Shown here piece by piece: positions 29,789 to 37,203 of a DNA stretch of 41,849 bases (positions within the stretch are counted from its first letter, which is position 1; each line of letters begins with the position of its first letter). Origin of the DNA: an uncultured Sinobacteraceae bacterium (lineage in GTDB: Bacteria; Pseudomonadota; Gammaproteobacteria; Steroidobacterales; Steroidobacteraceae); NCBI GenBank assembly GCA_937902995.1, contig CALEKY010000177.1, forward strand, positions 1 to 41,849, in the 5' to 3' direction. Below the pieces are notes generated by a model. The model was given only the letters and a program-made list of their open reading frames with translations, ran no database searches and was not told the DNA's origin. The position numbers and the translations under genes were made by a program.

Positions 29789-31786
29789 ATGCTTGAACAT
29801 GACAAGACCATTGACAATACGGAAGAGCTTTCCGAAGGCGAAGCGTCTCCCTCGACTTTGACGAGTCGCCGGCAGTTCTTGAAGGGTGCGGCACCGGCTG
29901 CGGCAGTAATGGCCGCGGCTTCGGCGTTGAAGCCGAGCTCGCTGATTGCGGACACGGTTCAAATACCTTCGATTCGCGTGCCAAAGGAAATTCCGGCCGC
30001 GCTCGCCGAGCAGCCGGTGGAGGGCAAATTCGAAGGTAACGGCATGATGGGAGCCGAGATCTTCGCTCAGCTGTGCAAGCAAGAAGGGCTGGCTGCGATG
30101 TTTTGCTGCCCTGGAAATTACACCGTAACGCATGCGATTGCGGCGGCCGGAATTCCCAGCTATGGCGGGCGCACCGAAGGTTCGATGGCTGCAGCGGCAG
30201 ACGGCTATTCGCGTGCCACAGGCGAAGTGGTCGCTTGCTCGGGCACCGAAGGTCCAGGTTTCACGCACATGATCATGAGCATCTCGGCGGCGCACTTTGC
30301 ACGCACGCCGCTGCTGGTGCTGGCAAGTAACGTGCAGCTTTCCGGCGAGGATCGCGAGGCCGGCATTCAGACGATGTATCAGCAGCCGCTGACGGAGGGG
30401 ATTAAGAAGTACGGCAAGCGATTGATTCTACCGAATCGCGTACATGAGTATGGAGCCTACGCGTTCCGACATCTTAAGAGCGGCGTTCCAGGACCCGTGC
30501 ACCTCGATTTCCCCGGCGAGGTAGCGCGTACGCGTTTCAACAACCCAGGGCTGCTGACGGATTATTTCGATCGTTCGAAGTACCGTACGGAATCGCGTCC
30601 CGCTCCGGCTCAGGCCGACCTCAAGAAGGCCGTCGATCTCATTAACAAAGCCGAACGTCCTCTGCTGATTGCGGGGCACGGAGTCTTCCATCGCCGCGCA
30701 TGGGATGCCCTCAAGCGTGCTGTGGAAAAGCACGAGATGGCAGTTTGCACGAGTGGTCCGATGCGCGGTCACTTCCCGGACGATCATCGCCTTTCCGCGA
30801 GCTTGTCGCCTCGGGCCTTGATGAGCGTGGATCTCATTGTATTCGTCGGACAGTACTGCATGCCAAGTCCGAGCGATTATCGCGTCAATCCCGACGTTCA
30901 GGCTATTCGCGTCCATCCGGTGCCAGAGGATATGGGGCGCAATTGGCCTCTGGAGCTCGGCATCGTCTCGGACGAAAACGCATTCCTCGAGGCGCTGGCG
31001 GATCTCCTGCCGAAGCGAAAACGAGATTCGTGGGTGGCCGAGCTTGCTGCGGCGAGACAGGCCTACGAAAGGGAGCTGGCGGGTTACTACGAAGCCGGAC
31101 TGAAGTACAGCAACGCAACCGGTACTTTGCATCCCGCTGTCATCGGCAAGGAGCTGCACGATTTCCTGTACAAGGGAAACATCGATCCATTGCAGACGGT
31201 TACCGGATGGGGCGGGTTCACGTGCCAACGTTTCGTCGTGCCGATGCTTCGTGCGAATCGTCCGGGGCAGGAAATCGTTTGTCCATACCAATTCGGCGCA
31301 ATTGGTCCCGACATGGCGATGATGCTGGGTGCGGCGACGGCTGTGAAGGACGGCGCAGGACCGCAGCAGAAGTACAAGGGCGCGCCGACAGTCGTGCTTA
31401 CCACCGATGCCGGTATGGGATTCAGTTTGCTCGAGCTCGATACCGCTACGAAGTACAAGATTCCGCTGATCACTCTCGTCTACAACAACAACGCTTGGGG
31501 CACTTGGCCCTTCACCGAGGGTTCGCCGCGTTCGGTGCATTTGCATCTGTTTCAAGAGCACATTCGCTACGACAAGATGGCGGAGGCGATGGGGGCATTC
31601 GGCGCGTACGTTCAGACGCCCGAACAGTTGCGCACGGCGCTTGCGGAGGCCTATGACCTTGCAGCTCGCGAGAGCTTGCCGTCGCTGATCAATATTCAGT
31701 CCAAGAAGGAATTCAGCTCGCCGCGTGACTATCCGCCGGGACCGGCAATGGGTGCGGAGCCGGGAATTGCGGGGTTCCAACATTGA
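29789..31786 (+). CDS. Thiamine-diphosphate-dependent enzyme with twin-arginine export signal
   Basis: A 665-aa protein of the acetolactate synthase / benzoylformate decarboxylase / oxalyl-CoA decarboxylase superfamily. The N-terminus carries a twin-arginine motif S-R-R-Q-F-L-K at 26-32 followed by a mild hydrophobic run (GAAPAAAVMAAASAL), indicating folded export to the periplasm. In the ThDP domains, Glu130 (GGRTEGSMAAAADGYSRATG) matches the catalytic glutamate that activates the cofactor, and Asp540 with Asn566-568 (TTDAGMGFSLLELD...YNNNAWG) matches the Mg/ThDP-binding GDG-N motif, with GDG altered to TDA. The ATG at 29789 follows a run of eight G. Downstream, an unknown 182-aa gene overlaps by one base. 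The reaction is unknown; decarboxylation or carboligation of a 2-oxo or 2-hydroxyacyl compound is expected from the family. Cofactor loading before export would fit Tat use. Confidence 0.85.
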   Translation: MLEHDKTIDNTEELSEGEASPSTLTSRRQFLKGAAPAAAVMAAASALKPSSLIADTVQIPSIRVPKEIPAALAEQPVEGKFEGNGMMGAEIFAQLCKQEGLAAMFCCPGNYTVTHAIAAAGIPSYGGRTEGSMAAAADGYSRATGEVVACSGTEGPGFTHMIMSISAAHFARTPLLVLASNVQLSGEDREAGIQTMYQQPLTEGIKKYGKRLILPNRVHEYGAYAFRHLKSGVPGPVHLDFPGEVARTRFNNPGLLTDYFDRSKYRTESRPAPAQADLKKAVDLINKAERPLLIAGHGVFHRRAWDALKRAVEKHEMAVCTSGPMRGHFPDDHRLSASLSPRALMSVDLIVFVGQYCMPSPSDYRVNPDVQAIRVHPVPEDMGRNWPLELGIVSDENAFLEALADLLPKRKRDSWVAELAAARQAYERELAGYYEAGLKYSNATGTLHPAVIGKELHDFLYKGNIDPLQTVTGWGGFTCQRFVVPMLRANRPGQEIVCPYQFGAIGPDMAMMLGAATAVKDGAGPQQKYKGAPTVVLTTDAGMGFSLLELDTATKYKIPLITLVYNNNAWGTWPFTEGSPRSVHLHLFQEHIRYDKMAEAMGAFGAYVQTPEQLRTALAEAYDLAARESLPSLINIQSKKEFSSPRDYPPGPAMGAEPGIAGFQH

Positions 31787-32334
31787 TGCTCAATACCATC
31801 GAAATGGAAGGATCGGCGAGTGCCTCGGGCTCGGAGCGTGCATCAAGGGCGATGCACATCCGAGCCGTAAGCGACGCGCTTCGCCGTTACGCCGAACGGG
31901 GGACTTTCCGTGGCTTCAGCGAGGGGGACACGCGTTCGGGAAGAGTGACGTATCGAATGCTGTGGCACTACAACCGCGTGTATCGGTTCGTGCTCGACCT
32001 GGAAGCCCGTTCGGTTGCGATACCGGGAATGCTTCCCGGCGTGCCGCCGAAATCGCCGATGATTTCGGAGCTGCGTACGTTCCTGAAGCAATTCAGTACG
32101 GATCAGCTTCCCGAGCATCGCCGTCTCGATCCTCTGAAAGGCGAATTACGGCTGACTCATTACCGCCAGGCGCTGTCGCTTACGGTGCATGTGAAGGGTC
32201 AAGAGTTCGTCTATTGCACGCGTAAGCTCGTACATATCGCACATGAAGTTTTCATGGTGTTTTTGTGCGACGGGCCGTACTACGAGTATCGCGTCGAGAA
32301 GCTAGGCCTCGATCCAGATGCCGCTTGGGGTTGA
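31786..32334 (+). CDS. Uncharacterised 182-aa protein coupled to the ThDP enzyme
   Basis: Not recognised. It has no signal peptide, membrane helix or cysteine-rich motif. Visible are a polar N-terminus, an RVTYRMLWHYNRVYRFVLDLEARSVAIPG segment that looks like beta strands, a proline/glycine-rich PGMLPGVPPKSPM stretch, and a C-terminal part alternating hydrophobic strands (LSLTVHVKGQEFVYCTRKLVHIAHEVFMVFL, ending YYEYRVEKLGLD). The ATG overlaps the ThDP-enzyme stop (TGATG) and there is no separate ribosome-binding site, so translation is probably coupled and its product may work with that enzyme. If the ThDP enzyme is exported and this protein is not, it could be a maturation or proofreading factor; that is speculation. 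Confidence 0.75.
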   Translation: MLNTIEMEGSASASGSERASRAMHIRAVSDALRRYAERGTFRGFSEGDTRSGRVTYRMLWHYNRVYRFVLDLEARSVAIPGMLPGVPPKSPMISELRTFLKQFSTDQLPEHRRLDPLKGELRLTHYRQALSLTVHVKGQEFVYCTRKLVHIAHEVFMVFLCDGPYYEYRVEKLGLDPDAAWG

Positions 32335-32346
32335 TACGGGAGCGCG

Positions 32347-33126
32347 ATGAGCGATCTCGCAACAATGCGGGTCGATCTTTCAGGAAAGGTCGCCCTCGTT
32401 ACCGGTGCATCGAGCGGTATCGGAGAACACTTTGCGCGTACGCTCGCGCGCAACGGCGCGCGGGTGATTCTTGCTGCGAGGCGTCTCGATCGGGTCGACG
32501 CTGTTGCAGATAACATTCGCACTTCCGGCGGTGAAGCGGCGTCATTGAAGCTTGACGTGAGTTCAGTGTCGGCGATTCAACGTGCGGCGGAGGAAGCGCA
32601 GAAAATATTCGGTACCGTCGACGTCCTTGTGAACAATGCAGGGATTGCAATCACGAAACCGGCTATCGAGCAAAGCGAAGATGATTGGAATCGCGTGCTG
32701 GATACGAATCTGAGGGGCGCCTTTTTCATGACAACGCATTTTGCGCGGTACATGCGTGATTCCGGCCATGGAGGATGCATTGTCAATGTGGCGTCCATTC
32801 TCGGATTGCGGCAGGCGGGAATGGTTGTGCCCTACGCTGCGTCGAAGGCGGCTTTGATTCAGATGACGAAAACGCTGGCGCTTGAGTTTGCGCGCCATCA
32901 GATTCGGGTCAATGCGCTCGCGCCCGGCTATATAGAGAGTGACTTGAACCGCGATTGGTTTGCGACGGAATCAGGCCAGGCGTTGATTCGACGGATTCCG
33001 ATGCGGCGTTTGGGTACGGTCGGTGATCTCGACGGTGCGCTGTTGCTCCTTGCATCCGATGCGTCTCGTTACATGACGGGAGCCGTGATTGTTGTAGACG
33101 GCGGGCATCTCACGAGCACGCTATGA
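32347..33126 (+). CDS. Short-chain dehydrogenase/reductase
   Basis: A 259-aa classical SDR. The NAD(P)-binding TGASSGIG is at residues 19-26, NNAG at 96-99, and the catalytic residues are Ser150, Tyr163 and Lys167 (YAASK). The C-terminal YMTGAVIVVDGGHLTSTL is typical of 3-oxoacyl-ACP/3-hydroxyacyl-type members. It is probably a cytoplasmic NAD(P)-dependent alcohol/ketone oxidoreductase. The start follows GGGAGCG and lies 12 bases after the unknown gene; the stop overlaps the following kinase start (ATGA). Together with a kinase it recalls the LvaD position in the levulinate pathway, but SDR substrates cannot be read from sequence. Confidence 0.88.
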   Translation: MSDLATMRVDLSGKVALVTGASSGIGEHFARTLARNGARVILAARRLDRVDAVADNIRTSGGEAASLKLDVSSVSAIQRAAEEAQKIFGTVDVLVNNAGIAITKPAIEQSEDDWNRVLDTNLRGAFFMTTHFARYMRDSGHGGCIVNVASILGLRQAGMVVPYAASKAALIQMTKTLALEFARHQIRVNALAPGYIESDLNRDWFATESGQALIRRIPMRRLGTVGDLDGALLLLASDASRYMTGAVIVVDGGHLTSTL

Positions 33127-34157
33127 GCGCGCTCGCATCTTGTCCTCTGGATTCCTCTGCGCTGGTGCGTTATCTCGAGGAGCACCTGGTCGGATTTCGC
33201 GGGCCTCTCGAGATGCGTCAGTTCAGCGGAGGGCAGTCCAATCCCTCGTATTTGCTGACCACCCCGGATGCACGCTACGTCCTGAGGCGCAAGCCCATCG
33301 GCCAACTGCTGGAATCGGCGCATGCGATCGATCGGGAGTTCAAGGTGACGAGCGCGCTTGCGCGCCATTCATCAGTACCCGTCGCGCGGCCGTACGTTTA
33401 CTGTGCCGACCGTTCGATCGTCGGTTCAGAGTTTTACGTGATGGAGTTCATCGAGGGGCGAGTATTCTGGGATACGTCGTTTCCGGAGGTAGATCGGGAA
33501 TCGCGCCCGTCGTATTTCGCCGCGATGAATGCGGCGCTCGCGAGTCTTCACAACGTCGACGTTACCGAGGTGGGTTTGCAGGACTACGGGCGGCAGTCAG
33601 GTTATGTGGCTCGTCAGTTGGCTCGCTGGTCGCGTCAGTATGCCCAGGACGCGGCGATTGCCGATCGCGTTCCTGCAATGGAGCACCTGTTCGACTGGTT
33701 GGCGGCTCGCATCCCGACGGAGTCATCAACGACAATCGTGCACGGGGACTATCGGTGCGACAATCTCATTTTTCATCCCAGCGAGCCGCGGGTCGTGGCG
33801 ATCATCGACTGGGAGTTGTCAACGCTCGGGGATCCGCTGGCGGACTTTGCCTATCATCTGATGATGTATCGTCTTCCGTCGCTGGCATTTCCAGGGCTTA
33901 AGCATGCCGACTTGAATGCCCTGAACATTCCGAGCGAGAGTGCATACATCGATCAATATTGCCGCCAGACGGGAAGATCGACGTTGGATGCACTCGACTT
34001 CTATCTCGTATTCAGCATGCTGCGGTTGGCGGGCATCTTCCACGGCATTCGTGCCCGTCTGCGTCGGGGAACGGCGGCAAGTCCGCGGGCTGAGGACTAT
34101 GCGGCTCGTGTGGAAGCGGTCGCGGACTTAGCATGGGAGCTGGCTCTGCGCGCATAG
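33123..34157 (+). CDS. APH/ACAD10-type phosphotransferase, second copy
   Basis: A 344-aa APH-fold kinase. Seen: an N-terminal substrate/nucleotide lobe with FSGGQSNPSYLL and YVLRRKP, the catalytic HGDYRCDN at 207-214 and IIDWELSTLGDPLADFAYH with the metal-binding aspartates. RKPIGQLLESAHAIDREF is the family-typical stretch of ACAD10/11-like kinases and is clearer here than in the copy at 3.7 kb. Family members act on hydroxyacyl-CoA esters in tandem with an acyl-CoA dehydrogenase; one is encoded 6 kb downstream. It is translationally coupled to the SDR gene and is the last gene of the run starting at the third receptor. It has no DUF6285 partner beside it. Confidence 0.87.
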   Translation: MSALASCPLDSSALVRYLEEHLVGFRGPLEMRQFSGGQSNPSYLLTTPDARYVLRRKPIGQLLESAHAIDREFKVTSALARHSSVPVARPYVYCADRSIVGSEFYVMEFIEGRVFWDTSFPEVDRESRPSYFAAMNAALASLHNVDVTEVGLQDYGRQSGYVARQLARWSRQYAQDAAIADRVPAMEHLFDWLAARIPTESSTTIVHGDYRCDNLIFHPSEPRVVAIIDWELSTLGDPLADFAYHLMMYRLPSLAFPGLKHADLNALNIPSESAYIDQYCRQTGRSTLDALDFYLVFSMLRLAGIFHGIRARLRRGTAASPRAEDYAARVEAVADLAWELALRA

Positions 34158-34262
34158 CGAAATGTCAAAGTTCTGCAGTGCGGATCTTTCTTTCCGGGGC
34201 GGCCATTTCCGCTTTGGCGGGGTCACTCGTCTTAAGGTCATGTAGCAGGCGGTACGAGCGCA

Positions 34263-34841
34263 ATGACGCTACAAGCTGATGAGCAGGTCGTGTCGGATGA
34301 ACCGACCGAGGAGAGCCGGGCCGCACTGATCGAAAGGATCTTCCGCGAGCACAACACGAGTCTTCTGCGGTTTTTGCAGGCGCGGCTTTCTTCGGCACAG
34401 GATGCACGGGAAGTCGCGCAAGAGGCATATGTGCGTTTGCTACAGCTCGATTCGCCGGGCGCGATCGGCTTCTTGCGCGCGTATTTGTTCAAGACCGCAG
34501 CCAATCTGGCGACGGATCGGCTGCGTCATCGACGTGTCGTCGAGTCGAGTGCGAACGAGGAATTCTTCAGTCTCGAACCGCCGACACCGATGGATACGTT
34601 GGCTGCGCAGCAGGATTTGGAGGTCCTGAGCGCGGCCGTCGACGAGTTGTCGCCGAAGTGTCGAGAAGTTTTCTTGATGCGCCGGTTTAGCGATCTAGGA
34701 ACGGAGGAGATCGCGCGCCGAGCGGGAATTGGTCCGCGAATGGTTCGAGTTTACATTGCCCAGGCGCTGACGCATTGCCAGATGCGTCTCGCCGAGGCTC
34801 ATCGCTTACGCAGGGCCTCTACAGGGGACAGGTCATCGTGA
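34263..34841 (+). CDS. ECF RNA polymerase sigma factor, FecI type
   Basis: A 192-aa sigma-70-family ECF factor. Region 2 is LIERIFREHNTSLLRFLQARLSSAQDAREVAQEAYVRLLQ, with the promoter-melting segment in FLRAYLFKTAANLATDRLR. Region 4 is ELSPKCREVFLMRRFSDLGTEEIARRAGIGPRMVRVYIAQAL. The stop overlaps the GTG start of the FecR-type gene (GTGA), as in typical sigma/anti-sigma pairs. Such pairs are switched on when an STN-containing receptor binds its ligand; the only such receptor here is at 19.4 kb. Direct control of the receptor genes is inference. Confidence 0.9.
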   Translation: MTLQADEQVVSDEPTEESRAALIERIFREHNTSLLRFLQARLSSAQDAREVAQEAYVRLLQLDSPGAIGFLRAYLFKTAANLATDRLRHRRVVESSANEEFFSLEPPTPMDTLAAQQDLEVLSAAVDELSPKCREVFLMRRFSDLGTEEIARRAGIGPRMVRVYIAQALTHCQMRLAEAHRLRRASTGDRSS

Positions 34842-35938
34842 ATTGGAGAAGCGCCGTGGACGGCGCACATGAGAACTTGAGTGCCGCCGCCGAATGGGTG
34901 GCGCGCATTACCGATCCGGGTGCGACCGAGCAGGATTTCCGTGCTTGGCAGGAATGGCTTGCTCAAGATCCAGCGCATGCATCTGCTTATGAGGAAATGG
35001 AGCGCATTTGGGCGCTCCTGGGACATTTGCCCGAGGCACGGTCAGCTCGCGGCGAGTCGGAGGAAGCGACCGAGACGAGGTTCGAACCCGTCGAGACAGC
35101 GCATGCCGGCTCCGGAAAATCGCGCGATCGTACTGTGTGGCAGCGAGTGAAATATGCAAGCGCTGCGGCCATTGCGACGATGGCTGTGATTACCTCGGTG
35201 GCAGTACTGCGCGATCGCGGTGCCGACGTGATCGAGACGAGTACGGGGGAGCAGCGTTCATTGCGTCTGACGGACGGCTCGCAGGTCGTGCTGGGTGCCG
35301 AAACCCGTGTTGCCATTGAAATGAGCAAGAAGCAACGATCATTGACGATCGATCAAGGGATTGCTTACTTCAAGGTGGCCCACGACACCTCGCGACCTTT
35401 TGTCGTCACTGGCGGAGGGTATTCGATCGAGGCGGTGGGCACCGCATTTTCCGTTGATACCAAACCCGATCGTGTGGCGGTGATCGTTACCGAGGGACGG
35501 GTACGCGTGAAGCGTCAAGCGCGTCGCGGCGCCCACGATCAGACGCGGCCGGTGTTTGTCGATGCGGGCGAACGTGTGCTTCTCGGTGGCAGTTCCGATT
35601 CGCATTGCGTGACGACGTATGATGCAAGCGATGCACTTGGCTGGCGCGACGGACGCCTGGGTTACATCCAAGAAGAGCTGCGCTTCGTAATCTCGGACGT
35701 GAATCGATATACACGGCGCAAGATCGTGTTTGCGAATCCGGACATTGGCCGGCTGGAATTCACAGGTACACTGTTTCTCGAGTACATCGATGAATGGCTT
35801 GCGACGCTCCCTGGCAGTTTTCCCCTCATTGTTGAGTTCGACGGGGATGAGCGCGTCGTCTTGCGGGAGACGGCTCCGGAAGCATTGACGCATGCGCTGC
35901 CTGATCGCCGCGAGTCTGCAGTCGCGAGCGGCTGCTGA
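34838..35938 (+). CDS. FecR-type anti-sigma factor / sigma regulator
   Basis: A 366-aa inner-membrane regulator. The N-terminal cytoplasmic part (~10-62) has the DUF4880-like pattern with DFRAWQEWLAQDPAHASAYEEMERIWALL. One membrane helix lies at about 106-124 (YASAAAIATMAVITSVAVL). A periplasmic FecR domain (~135-240) follows with SLRLTDGSQVVLGAETRVAI, GIAYFKVAHDTSRPFVV and VGTAFSV, then a C-terminal DUF4974-like part (LRFVISDVNRYTRRKIVFANPDI). The GTG at 34838 overlaps the sigma-factor stop; the upstream frame lies inside the sigma gene. It would hold or activate the FecI-type sigma in response to an STN receptor. Confidence 0.9.
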   Translation: MNWRSAVDGAHENLSAAAEWVARITDPGATEQDFRAWQEWLAQDPAHASAYEEMERIWALLGHLPEARSARGESEEATETRFEPVETAHAGSGKSRDRTVWQRVKYASAAAIATMAVITSVAVLRDRGADVIETSTGEQRSLRLTDGSQVVLGAETRVAIEMSKKQRSLTIDQGIAYFKVAHDTSRPFVVTGGGYSIEAVGTAFSVDTKPDRVAVIVTEGRVRVKRQARRGAHDQTRPVFVDAGERVLLGGSSDSHCVTTYDASDALGWRDGRLGYIQEELRFVISDVNRYTRRKIVFANPDIGRLEFTGTLFLEYIDEWLATLPGSFPLIVEFDGDERVVLRETAPEALTHALPDRRESAVASGC

Positions 35939-36089
35939 GTGAAATCGGCCTCCGGGTCGAAATTCTCCGCCATCGATCATTTCCGAGTTTTTCCCGCCGC
36001 CCGTCATAAGCGCTACGGGATGGGTGCGCTGCGTCCTGCATTGCCGGCGCCCTCTACACAACAATCACCGCAGTCTCGAGAACGGACGA

Positions 36090-37163
36090 ATGCCGCGACA
36101 CGCCAACCTGGTCGCATTCACGTTTGCATGCCTTCTGGCAATTTGCACCGGCCTCTCGGCATGCAGCTCGCCGAATAGCGAAACGAAAGTCGTTCCGTCC
36201 GCTGCGCCAGGCGTCGCGGTCGTGATCGAAGTTGCGCGTACCGTGCCGTTCGGAGCCGAGATCCGCGCCGTGGGGACTGCTGTGGCGAGTCAGTCCATTG
36301 ACGTCGCTTCAAAGGTGGCTAACACAATCGTGGCTCTCCGCTTCAGCGAGGGGACTCGCGTGAATCAGGGCGCCGTGCTAGTGGAGTTCGATGCAGCCGA
36401 GGCCGAAGCTGAGGTGGCTATTGTAGAAGCTGAGCTTGCGGAAAGCGAGCGGCAGTATCGCCGCAGTTTGAAGCTGTTCGAGCGACAAGTGCTGTCGCAG
36501 GCCGACATTGAGCAGCTCGAAGCGGTCGTTACGTCGAATCGCGCGAGGCTCAAGGCTGCACAAGCGCGGTTGAGCGATACCGTGATTCGTGCGCCTTTCG
36601 GGGGCATCGTCGGCCTTTACCGCTTCGACGTCGGCAGCTTCGTTCGGCCAGGCGATGTCATTACGACACTCGACGATACGTCCGCGATCAAGCTCGACTT
36701 CACGCTTCCGGAGCGCTTGATGCCGTTTGTCGAATCCGGAGCGAAAATCGCTGCGAAAAGCGTCACGCTTCCCAATCGCGTGTTCGAGGGGAAGATCCAG
36801 GCGATGGATTCACGAGTCGATCCGGTTACGCGTTCCGTCACCGTCCGTGCGCTGTTGCCGAACGAATCTGGATTGTTGCGCCCTGGGCTGTTCATGGAAG
36901 TCGAGCTGGTCGGCGCGCCGCGCGACACAATTGTGATTCCGGAACAGGCCTTGATCGGTGAGCGCGGAACGGCCTACGTCTTCGTTGTCGATAAGGATTC
37001 GCGAGTGTCTCGACGCGAAGTCGTGACAGGTGCACGCCAAGTAGGAAAAGTCGAGATCGTATCCGGCATCTCAGTGGGCGAGCGTATCGTCGTCGATGGA
37101 GTCATCAAGCTGCGCGACGGGATGCAAGTGAGGGCCGTCGGTCAGCCATCGGGCTCGGTATGA
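36090..37163 (+). CDS. RND efflux periplasmic adaptor (membrane fusion lipoprotein)
   Basis: A 357-aa membrane fusion protein. A lipoprotein signal ends LSAC with the lipid-bearing Cys25. A biotinyl-lipoyl-like domain (SQSIDVASKVANTIVALRFSEGTRVNQGAVLVEFD and later DTVIRAPFGGIVG) is split by a coiled-coil hairpin (EVAIVEAELAESERQYRRSLKLFERQVLSQADIEQLE). A beta-barrel and a membrane-proximal domain follow. It links an RND pump to an outer-membrane channel. The permease gene begins 40 bases later. The ATG at 36090 is chosen because it starts the lipoprotein signal. Substrates of the pump are unknown. Confidence 0.92.
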   Translation: MPRHANLVAFTFACLLAICTGLSACSSPNSETKVVPSAAPGVAVVIEVARTVPFGAEIRAVGTAVASQSIDVASKVANTIVALRFSEGTRVNQGAVLVEFDAAEAEAEVAIVEAELAESERQYRRSLKLFERQVLSQADIEQLEAVVTSNRARLKAAQARLSDTVIRAPFGGIVGLYRFDVGSFVRPGDVITTLDDTSAIKLDFTLPERLMPFVESGAKIAAKSVTLPNRVFEGKIQAMDSRVDPVTRSVTVRALLPNESGLLRPGLFMEVELVGAPRDTIVIPEQALIGERGTAYVFVVDKDSRVSRREVVTGARQVGKVEIVSGISVGERIVVDGVIKLRDGMQVRAVGQPSGSV

Positions 37164-37203
37164 ATGGCGGCGCAGTCTGCGGGTCGAGTGCGGCGGACCC
37201 AAA

